From: Ancylostoma caninum
Taxonomy: Eukaryota > Nematoda > Chromadorea > Rhabditida > Ancylostomatidae
DNA: 64,000 nt
Direction of reading: 5' to 3'
Assembly (NCBI GenBank): GCA_037903475.1
Contig: JBAJFG010000384.1
Coordinates: 62,001 to 126,000, forward strand
Every line of letters begins with the position of its first letter. Within the stretch, counting starts at the first letter, position 1. Position numbers and translations under genes: made by a program. The notes under the pieces are model-generated. The model ran no database searches, was not told the DNA's origin, and saw only the letters and a program-made list of their open reading frames with translations. This document shows positions 50,590 to 62,100 of the stretch, piece after piece.

Positions 50590-53120
50590 TTCAATCGCTG
50601 TATTTGCCTGATATACACAAGACCGATTTATGCTCTCTACTACATATAAATCCTTCACTGTGCATATTTACCTCCCATAAAAAGGGAAAAATTGAGGTTT
50701 TTACACACCAGAGAGACAAAGAACGTAGATCATAAAGCATTTGACCGGAGGGGACGCTCTAACTGGAGATGAGAGAACGGCAGACTCGAAATATCGGAAG
50801 CATAAAGCCCTAGTCCGTTCGAAAATCGAAAGAATTACAAATATAAAAAAATGCGGGACTTGTGTGATGAAGAACAGAAATTTCGTAAGAACTATTAATT
50901 GTCCATACGATTCAATGAACTACGCGATATTTATGGAGCAGAAAACAGCAAGGAAATGTAAGCCTATCACTAACACCTTAAATTCGGTGTTGGGCCAGTT
51001 TTATACGAGAACTGTCAAGCAAATGAAGCAGTAACAACATAAGAGGAAGCACCCCGAAGGATTTTGATTGACGAAAATACACTAATTTAGAGAAATTTTC
51101 TGGAAATCGGAAACTAACTGGGATATCAAAAATTTCACATGTCAAAGAATGGAAATCCGCCTGTCACTTACTCACAATCTCGCATTTCGTTGCTGATTCT
51201 AATTGCTAGAATCTAGTCTTTGAATCGCAACTACTGTGGCAAGATATACAGTTAAAGGGGACTTCTTTAACCTCCACAAAATTCACATGACACAGGCGTT
51301 ACCGTAGGCTATAATTCAAGACTCATGCAGAAATTCAGTAAAGTCACCTTATTTTTCAAGATGTGCCTCGGAAGAAGAGTAAATCAAGGTAATAGGGTAT
51401 ATAGAGCCTGACTGCCACAGCTAACTGGCAGAAGGTGGCCGTTGATCAAACGCAGATGAAAATGTGGGAAGTGCTGCGAATACACATATATGTATCTACC
51501 CACAGTCACTCAACAGTTTCCTGTTATTTACTGATCACAAAGAATTACTCGACATGTTCCTGATTCTCAGAGAACCCTGTGTCTTTCAGTCATTGGATAT
51601 GTGGGAATCTCAAGAAACTTCCCAAGATATTAGGGCACAATCGAAAATTTTTGAAGCTTACGAAATGATTTGGCGAATTCGTGATTAAAAGTCGGATCTC
51701 ATTCCATTTGTCACTGATCACCTGGGAATGGTAAACACCGCCTTCTCCTCTCCTCACGGTACCCAGAATAAAACAATAATCTTGAAATTTTGTCTCCTCT
51801 AAAGGCTTGGGACTTTTCATTTCCGAAACAATTCAATTCCCGTGCAAAGCGCCTCTTTAAATGTTTCACTGGAGGACAAAGAAATTTTTACTCGGGAAGG
51901 GGCGGTCGGTAAAAGGGGCGTGGCTAGCCAAAAAATCGACACAACTGATTAACGTCAAAATTAGCCTGAGATCCGATGAAAAAATAAAAGACGGGACGAA
52001 AACTGAGCTGATACAGGAACTTCGCCTATTTTACAAAGCCATTTTGACACCCCCCCCCCCCCCCTTCCTCTGCCCTTCTGCCTCCGCCACTGCTAGAGTG
52101 CAGGTCAAGCGTTATTGCATCGCGGAAAAAAGAGCCGCGCCGCACCAATTTTGCTTTGCAGGTTAAACCATGTTGGTTTAGTTATCCTGTTAGGCCAAGG
52201 GATCAACGTTTGGGTTAACGTGGATTGACGTACTAGGTTGAGGGGTGATGCAGCGCGAAACCAATTTTTGTGCTATGCAACAACGGCCAACCTTCACTGC
52301 ACATATTATATGCATAGTCATCATGAATGTGTACTAGCTTCATAATATCAGGATTTTACCAGATTTACTGATGAGAAAATCCACAAAGCGAACTCCACGA
52401 GCCGTTTGAGAAAACAGCTGAATAGTCCAAAGTGAATATCAATATAATGGGCAGATACCGTGCGAAATTGCCACAGAGGCACAAAGGAGACGTGCCAAAA
52501 CAACAGGATAGTAGCGGGCCTTATCACGTGGCTGGGAACTTCTTTTTGACAACAACAAGGAAAAACGAGCATCTTTTGAGATCACAGCCCTGAAGATGGC
52601 AATTCAACAAATGTGCTGACCTCCTTGTTGCATGGGAATAGAATCGAAAATAGCCACACTTCTTTCCTACGCGTAGAATAAATACTTAGTTTAGATAGAT
52701 TGTTCAGAGCAAGCTTATTCGTTACCAGTTTGGTGAAGGCACGGAGAAATTTTGGGCAACATCACGTCACTGAACAGCAGGTTCTGCAGTTGTTCGCCTG
52801 TCACGTTGTATGAAAAAATTACAAGCTTCGAGAACATTTGCTCTTTTCACTGGGCATGACGTTGTCTCGTTTTGTTTGCTTTGAATTGCTAGACTTTTCA
52901 TGAGCTGGATCTTCCACGTGGGTCTTTAGCAGTCCTGGAACTGCTCACCTGTATCTATTTCCTTTCACTTCCTCGGGAAGCCTCAGTGCCTGTATACGAG
53001 CTTTCTCACTAGCACACTTCCTCCGGAGCAATACAATGAATTCCACTTTTGGATTCTATGCGAGATATTTTTTTCGGATGTGCATCGGTTCCGAAAGAAA
53101 ATCTAGCCCCTGTATTTTTT
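50590..53120. other. Intergenic, upstream of BAG6
   Basis: No coding region supported. It contains a C-homopolymer near 52050-52063 and the second copy of the 800-930 repeat at 52095-52260. The last few hundred bases must include the promoter of the BAG6-like gene, but I see no specific motif. Confidence 0.4.
52095..52260 (+). repeat. Dispersed repeat, copy of 795-930
   Basis: Shares GTTATTGCATCGCGGAAAA-, GAGCCGCGCCGCACCA- and GGGTTAACGTG-type words with the copy near the left edge. Non-coding. Confidence 0.45.
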
Positions 53121-53159
53121 GAATTTTCAGAGATTTATTAGGAGTGCCTTTCTACAACA
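53116..53159 (+). promoter_or_regulatory. Likely trans-splice acceptor and 5' UTR of BAG6
   Basis: TTTTTTGAATTTTCAG ends at 53130, and the first ATG of the ubiquitin-like domain is at 53160, with no coding exon upstream. Consistent with spliced-leader addition at 53131. Confidence 0.5.
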
Positions 53160-56100
53160 ATGAAGATGAAAATCCGCGTAAAAATCATGGATCAGACAGA
53201 CCATCCCTTCGAAGTTGATGACCAGGTGAGCTTTCACCGTATTCTTCATTACTTCCCTAATATAGGCAAGATTCACATCCTGTTGATGATATAAGTTCGG
53301 ATTTCATTTTGTTACAAACTTTTATTTCAGACACTCTTATCAGAGTTTCGTCTTCAAGTTGCTGAACGGCTCAATATCCCTCCAGAGAGGCAGCGTATGA
53401 TTTTCGCTGTAAGTATTCCCGGCGCTAGTTGTTTTGGTCGTGGAAAGGTTTTGAATTGTTGTTGTTTTAGGGCCATGTGCTCAAAACGGAGAACAACACG
53501 TTGTCTGCGTGCGGCATAAGAGATGGTCATGTTCTTCATCTTGTTGAACGCCCAGCGGACATGTGTGTTTCCTTGGTTTTCATTTTTCTTCCATTTTGTT
53601 TACATGAGTTCTAGGCCGTTTCCTCCAAGTGAAGGAGAGTCAAATACAGCTCATGACCATGATCATCATCATCACCATCACCATCGACCAGTTCGACTCC
53701 TCCAAAATATGTTTGGTCCGCAAACGAACGAACGAGAACGCGTTACGTATATGATTCCTTTCGAGCGAAGTGGCATTCTCGAAGAAAATTCTCGCATTGA
53801 GGTTTCTTTTACTCACATTCCGGTTTTCGCTGACTGGCGATCTAAACTGTCACGATTCAGGAACTTGTTCGTTCTGCAATAGAAAGGATACCTTATCTGA
53901 CAAGCGATCAACGCAGCCGCTTCAATATACACTGGGATTCCAACAATACATTGCACATAGCGCTGCCCACGCAAAGGTAAACGTGGTCTTCTTTTGGTTG
54001 TCTTTTTTCCATACTCATAGAGATCAAGTTCAGGAATCCACACGTCGCATCCCCAGCCCTAGAACGAGTAGCTCTGATTGAGACTTTCTTCGAGCAAATT
54101 GCGCAGTTTCACAGTGTTACGGAGGTGAATTATATTTACAGTTAATTACGTTCATAGAAACTCATGCAGATTTGTTCGAGAACGTGTGTTGATTTTGAAT
54201 AAAGTAGTAGCGAGCCCAGTAAAAGGAAGGTATGTAGAACAAGAACAATGTTCAACAAGAACGCATGAATGTTTTGGATCTTGCGACATTTCATAGATGA
54301 TCTTCCATCAGAATGGACCTGTTCTTCTTGTGGGTCAGGTAGACTATAGGAATAGAAAAACTGATCTGCCGTTTTATCAAATCGACTCCCTTCAGCTATT
54401 CCTTTCATGAGTCTTCAGTTTTCTGTTTTACATTGAGTAATGAATAGAAGTTCCACATGCTAAGCAAAAGTTAGGATCGCCTACAGTGGACGTCAATTGC
54501 GGTGGCCCATCTGCGGCCTCGAGAAGTACGCCGCGCTACCGCGCCGCGTGCATCGCGAACGTTGTTTTCTGCTGCTGTTACGCTACATCTAGCAGCTTTC
54601 TATGCGATTTTTAGGATTTTTGGCCAGATCGGGAAGAAAGCGACTAAAAATAACATCCCGGCAGCAGACGACACTGATCCCGGCGCGCGCAGCGCGGTCG
54701 CGTTGCGTCCTTCTCGAGGCCGTGGATGGGCCACCGCCATTGACGTCCACTGTATGTATCTGAAACTCAACACCGTTTATGTGGGATCCTATGCTTTTTT
54801 CATATCGATCCTCTCGCAAAAGTGTCGTTTTTGAGAGCATTTTTTTTGTCTCAGCGTAATCGAATTCGTTATAATTCTTACTGAGTTCTCCTGGACGTTA
54901 ACCAAAAGGCCATTGAGCTGTATTAAAAATAAAAGGCCTGAAAGTTCGACTGAACTTTGTTATTCTGTTCAGTATTAAGTGTTAGTCAGTATCGGTAGTA
55001 ATGTATTTAAGTATTAGTGTATCAATATCATTGTGTCACTTCTAACCCTCACTCTCCTTGCAAATGTAGACGATTTCTAAAAGTTCTCCGTGGTTTTTCA
55101 CTGTCTGGATAATTCGTATACATGTTAAGGCACCAGGTGGGCTAGCCGAGAGAATAGATGAATTCCTCGAAGGAACTCACGTGTATGATCAGGAAAATAC
55201 AGCTGTTATGAACGATCAGTTGCGTGGCATAGCTGCTGCTCTTGACCGAGAGGTTCTCAGCCGTTCTCGTCTGAGTAAGTCACTTGTTGCTAGGTTCTAT
55301 TTCCTTTCCAGTTCATTCTTACCTTGTAATGTACCTTGCTGGCGGTAAAATCCACTGGGTTGTCTTCTATGATTTTTCACTGCTTCAGTTGACGGATTAG
55401 GCAGTGAGGAAGCAGGTGATGACGAAACTGATGAACACGAAGCTCGATTTCAGCGAGTTGAAGAATCTGAAGGGAATCCTGGTTATGTGATGAGGTTAGT
55501 TTCTATCACCACACTGTTCGGGGGAGGGGGGGGGGGTGCAGAAGAGAAAGGCTCAATTACTCAGCTGCCGTTGCGAAGCTGTGCCATGGACATTTATGTA
55601 TTTATCCTTTCAGGCATGCCATCACTCCGGACTTAGTGGGAATTTTGAGGCACTTGCAAGCTGAACATGAAGCTTTACGACCCCATCTTCTTCGCTTTGA
55701 TAGGATTTTAAACTCTCGAATACTATACAATATAGATGACGCTGAGGTGACCAAACAACTTACGCTCATACTTTCTGAGAAGTCATTTGATGATTGCAAT
55801 TAAAACCTATAATTAATACTGTTTTTGCAGCACACTGATACTGATTATCGTGCCAATTTTTTCACCGTTTACATGGAGCACTTACAAAGAGTGGTCCATC
55901 GCTTTTCTCATGTGTGGCATCTTGCTAGTGACCTTGGCGTTTATCTGCATACCCCATTGCCAAGAAGGCTGCTTCCGAATTATCAACAATTCCGGTTGCT
56001 GCCACCGACAGAGGTGCGCCCACGTTCTTTATTTTTTCTTGAAGTGACTGTATTCTGTAGATTTCTCTTCTTCAGGGTCAAATAATACTAGAGTTCCGCT

Positions 56101-59100
56101 CTCCCCAAGGCGGCACGGCCAGTCAAGCTACAACAAATGAGCCTTCATCAAGGTTCTTAGATATGCCACCACCAGGTTGGGAAGGGACCTGTCATTATTT
56201 CCCACTGGATTTTCTGCTGGTTTTTTTTACCTTTTGTAACAAATTTTTCTAGGTGTTGACGTGGCCGAGCTGACCAGTGAAGAAGTTCGTATTATGGGTC
56301 TTAATCCAACGAGTGAGTAGACGTGGTTCATGGCTTTCCCACCTATTTTTTCTTTCTGAAGATTCTGCAGTTTGAATTTTTTTTGGAATTTCGACATCTA
56401 ATTATTCACGCAAATGCCGACATTCTTCACAAATTTGGAGAAGAAATTGAAATAACTAGGAGAAAATCTTTTTGTAACCCATATGGCTTTATTCTATCAG
56501 TTATGCATATTGCAGTGTGGATTCACAAGAAATTTCAAGAAAAAAAAACTGGCACTGTTCTTTTCTGGTCTAAGAATGGCAAGTATTCTCGCCAGCACGC
56601 TGCAAGATTTAGAGGAAATTTTTTTATCGAATTTTGGGACTCTTAGAGGCAGCACTCACGAAAACTTTTCGGAAGTAAGTCTTTTACAATGTAGACGGTT
56701 GCTAGAAAGTCATAACAATACAGAAAAGAAGAATTGCCATCTATCCGCCAAGATACTACCATGGACGTTGATGTTAGGATTGCTTTTTTGATGTCCGACC
56801 GCGACTGCTCGCGCAGGCTCAATCATTTGCACAAGCGCGCCTGACATCCGCGTTACGGGACGCACGAAAGTCAAGGGGCGCACAATCAAGGGCATGGAAA
56901 GAAGCATCCCGTTTTCCCGAATTCCTCACGCGTTTCGCGCTATTTCATCATTATGTGTGACTTATTTCTCCCTCAAAGGCAGCATTCAATGAACTTCTTG
57001 TCTTCAAAAATTTTGCCCTATTTCATATCTGACGGTGGAGTAGCTCCAAACGCGCGAGAAATCCTTGAAAATGAGGTGATTCCTTCCATGTGCTCAATCG
57101 CGGGCTCGTGGATCCCGCCACGCGGATGTCAGGCGTTTCTGCACAAGTGACCGAGCGTGGGCTAGTGAGTGGACGCAGAAACATCCGCATTGACATCAAC
57201 GTCCACGGCAATGTTTTCACAGGTAGTTGGCGATTCTTGGTGTTCTACTTGCCATTGTGATCCCCTAGGTTCCTCCTCTATGGTAAACGACTTGATAAAT
57301 AAGTGAAAGTTTCCATAGGGTGCCTCAATCCCTAAGATATGGCAAAGACTCCGACACGAAGGTTTGTTGACTGCTACCTTTAACGTGACTCATTATCAAT
57401 AAATCTGATAAACAACAGTAACAACTGAGCACGAATATTCCGTCATTATGCCAAAGTCAGGGTCAGACACGCGATAACAGTTCCCAAGCGGGAGAGATGT
57501 CATTATGGCAGGTTAGAAATGTCTAATGTCTAAAAAAGGTCCCATGTGGAAGGTGGAGGGAGGGCGGGGTGGAGAGGGAGTTCGACTTTCATCGTGACTA
57601 TGCTTTACGGGTATAGTTCAATTCTGAAGAGGAAAGAGATGTTCAGAGTCGGCTTTTCGGGAAGTTTCGCTTTCATTGCCGTTTTCACTGTCGTAGTTTG
57701 TTTCCCGGTGATTTGAGCTGAGCAGTGAACACAACATTCGCTCATTTTTTCCTCCATTTTCTCTGTTTTTGTTTAGTTCGAAGAATGCAGCAAATGGGAA
57801 TAGCTGTTCCTATGCCTATCCAACCCGTTGGCCATGTGCAAGTCCAAGCAGGGCAGCCCGGTGCACCTCGAATGCTCGCCCAACGTCGGTTCGTACCCTT
57901 GCAGAGGAATAGTTCTGTGCAAGTTGCTCTTCGGCAAGCGCCTGGTACATAACGAGAAATGATATGCACTGTTGTTCCAATGCGCCTATTACTAATGTTT
58001 TCTTTGTTCAGGAAACGCCGTTCCAACGTCATCCACTTCTCGGGTCGAGGTAAATCTATTAAACAGGGTCGCTTGGTGACTCTTGATTGTCCAGGTTTTC
58101 AATTAATTTCGTCTTATCATGTAGTCGTATCCTAGCAAAACGCTCCAACAGCCGTGCAAAATGTGCAAGGCCGTCATCGTTCAAGAAGTGCGAACCCGCC
58201 TTCTACTGGAAATCTAAACGACGCTGTTTCTTCAGCAAGGTTGCGTCACTTTGAAAATGATTCTTTCGCACCGGAAATTTTTCATTTTAGTGCTTCTTTG
58301 GAAACAATAGAAGGAGCGCTACTGGATGCACTGCAACATGGTGGGCCATGTAGGTTTCTTTTTCTTTTTTAGTAAACTGTTTTACGTTCTTGTTCTTGCC
58401 AGGTGATTCAAGATACCTATTCGTGTTTTTTTCTATTACGAAGTTAGAATTTGTTTGTTATTCGTCTTTATATGCTCTAAATTGTCAGAAATATTGTTGT
58501 CATTTCCATTTACATGCGCATGTTTTTTATGTTTACCGTTTTCAGCAGCAGAATCTAGTAACCCGTATGAACGTATTATGAGGATGCTGCTTCAAGTTTC
58601 CAGTCTTCCATACAATACACATGCTACTACTGTTTTGAGCAATGCTTCAATTCAACAGGTCCATTTTGCCCTTGAGTCGACTTTGTTTCTCGTGCTGCAG
58701 AATCTTTCAAGTTTCTTCTATCTAAACTGATTTTCGGGGTAATCAATAAATTTCGCTCACATGGTATATATTATCTGGATTTCCACCGCTTACGGGGTTA
58801 TCCGCATGTAGTTCTAGGAGGTGCTGATATTTACTCGTTTCATTTTTCACGCAACAGTTAAGAGTTTAGTAAAAATGAGAGGAACTTTTTAGGCATTTAG
58901 TCGTTCACTGTCCACATCCGAGTCTGAGAATGCGTCATCTGCTTCAACCATCCGTCCGCAGGATAATGCAGAACAGCAAGGAGCTGTCCCTAGTTTGGGA
59001 TCTCTGGCCAGAGGTGTTATTTCACAGTCCGGTGGCGAGATGCCATTCATGTCGGTAGGTTCAAAATAGTAGTTTATTTCAATGTGAAAAGTGACAATTT

Positions 59101-62100
59101 GTTGACTCGCAGGAGGTTCTTTCAAACATCATGAGAGGCAACGGCTTCCCTGCAGGAATGCCACCACAAGTTGACGTGTTTGTAGAGTATGGGGTACGTT
59201 TTCGTTGCTACTACATGTTGATGTGATTGTCGGTATCCGTTGAAATGAATCTAATTCGATTGTTAAAAATTCCACTCTTGCCACTTCATTTGAAATTGTG
59301 GGCATTTTATCATTATCATTGCATTCTCAACACATGTTGCTGCAAGTCTTTTCGAAAAGTTGACTAACAGTTTTGGTCGAGACAGTTACGGTGTCTCCAT
59401 GCTCAACAGGTGGTTTTGTTTCAAATTGACCTCTACTTGTGCATTCATAAATTTCGTATCTTCTTCGCACATTTTTCGAAGATAATTTAGTTTCGTTGGT
59501 TTAGATTCTATTACAATAATGAACTTCCATTTTTGATATCCAAATTCACATATTCTCTAGTAAGTTTTCACATATTTTCTTCCATTGTTAAGGATGCTGG
59601 ACAACACCCAGGAATGCCACCGATGCCACCACAGATGTTTAATATACCTATGAATGGAGCACCAGTGGAACAAGGGTACGGTTCTTTCTTTTTGAGCGGC
59701 TATTCTTAAGTTTTTTTTTTCAATGAATCCTCCTTTCCTTCGTAAAGCTTTCGAGGTTTCCAAAGAACAACAGCGATGTAAACTAGCTTAAAAGAAAGGA
59801 GTGCAATAATTTCACGATTTGTTAGATCTTATCTGCCTAATAATTTCATATGTATAATTTTTGACATTACATCGTTATCATTAATCCTGTAAATTTTATT
59901 CGCGCTGCTGAATCAAATTTTCAATGGTTTCAGAAGGCAGCCGGCTGCTGTGGGCTATCATGTTGAAGTACATCAGTTTGACGTGTTCACGAATCCTCCC
60001 GAGCAGGATTCTTCTCGAAACCCCACTCAAAATGGGTTGCCTCCAGACGCAAGTTCATCTCCTGCGCCTGCAAACGGTAACGTTCCTTCAAACGTACCAA
60101 GACCTCCTACCCGGACTGGCTTTGTGCAACCCAGGCAGCGACAGCCAGGTTCGTTTCTGTATCGTCGCTGACATTTTTCTTTCGAAAATGTTGAAGTTGA
60201 AAACAAATAATAACTGTCAGGTCCTCCTGCAGGTTTCCCATTTCTCATGGGAAATATGGGATTCCCTACCGATTTACATGTTACTGCTCCTCGTCAAGAG
60301 GTACAGCTTCCTGCTTTGCTGTTTCGCTGAAGTATATAGTTGAAGTACTTATTAATTCAAGGTCGTGAACGTTGATCCGTTCTTGTCGTGCAGCAGTCGT
60401 TTCACTGACGTCCAACGGGTACTACGAAACAACAACCCCGGCATGGCCACGCAGTTGTCCCCGTACCGGCGATTCATGCGTGTGGGTTCTTCTTCGAGTT
60501 TGTTACGCAGTTTTTCCTGTTTCATATGACCCGCAATGCTACAGGAAGCTAGGACCAAAGTTGCATTTGACGCCTTGCCAAAGTGTAGCTATCAGCTTTA
60601 CAACGCTGTGTCCTCGACAGAGAATGACACGGAATTATTTCGTTGGATTGTAATGATTGTTGCTTTATAATACATCCAAGCAGATCAGGATTTCTTTTCA
60701 AGTGAAGATTCATTGAGGGACACTGCGTCTTTGTAGTACTATTCTGGTCGTTCATAGCTTGCCCAATGCATACTTCATTTGTAGAGTGTTACTACCCCGG
60801 TCAACACCTCGGATCGACGTATCACACCCATTGATGGCTACGAGCGCGTTATGGTACATCATTTCTTTTCGACCGTGCCTTCTTGAGCTACACAATCTCG
60901 GTTATTACTGTTGTTACAGCTAGGGCTTAACGCATCTGGGGAGGTACTAATGGTTGATGAAAGCAACTTCGAAAGCTTCTTGCAACTAGCTGTAAGATCA
61001 GCGCTCAGTCAAATGGCTCACGTTGATCAAGATCGAAATTCTCGTATGTTTTGTTTATTTGTTACTTTTGCTATTTAGCTTCCTTAGTTTTTTTTCCTCT
61101 CAGTCTTTTTTCATTATCACTGTTTTCTCTAATCTGTGTTCCAGAGAATGCTCGTGGAATTTCACCTCATGTCTTTTCGATGGGCCAGTCAGTGCAGGTG
61201 AGGTTTAATTTTTCACACCTTTTGTCACTGCCACGTAACATCGAGCTTTTAGTTACCTGGGGGTGGAGAACTTGTGCAGGTGTCTACACCGATCCTTGTC
61301 CATGCTGAAGTTGAACATCATCATGACGTCCATCAAGAAAATGGAGCAACTGATCGTCAAGCTGAGAACGGTGCCCAAGAAGCTTCTAATGGTAACTATT
61401 CTAGATCATCGTTTCTTTTTTCTGCGCTGCTATGATTTCTCATTGCTTCTTTATTGCTCTTTAGATGCACCAGAGGAACAACATTATGACTTTATTCCGC
61501 ATGATGGAGAGGGAAGGAATATCTTGACAGAGGTGAGTATGAATTTTTAACTTGGTGTTTTTTTTTCAACACATGATTAGTGGTAACTCAATGTATACAG
61601 CTCAACTAACAGTCGAAATATATCTAGATGGCGAATACAATGACGGCCGGAATGGATACGAGGGTGTCTACAATTTTGGATGCGTCACATGCACCTGCCT
61701 CTATGCTCAGACCTGGGAATGGTAGGCTCTATTCTTGTTTTGAGAAATTTGATTCACTCATGTTGTCATCATAATTCGATCGCTGCGTGCACCCTACCGC
61801 TCAGGACACAATTCTTAAAGGCAGCACTCATGGAAATTCTCACTTTTAAATTGAGTCGCTTACCATGGGTAGCGGGCCGCTGGGCAATTGCAACAGCAAG
61901 TTGAACACCGTGGATGGCCGCTGTGGACAAAAAGGTTTCGTCGTGCCAGCTAACGCCGTTGACAGGGTGTGCGCATGGGGTTCAGTGGCGACTTTTTTTA
62001 TGAAATTCGTACCGTTTGCAGGGTTTCGTGGCGGGACTCATCACGGAACACTCGTCCGCGCTGTGGACACGTGTGAAATACCGCCATTATTTTCTGTGTT

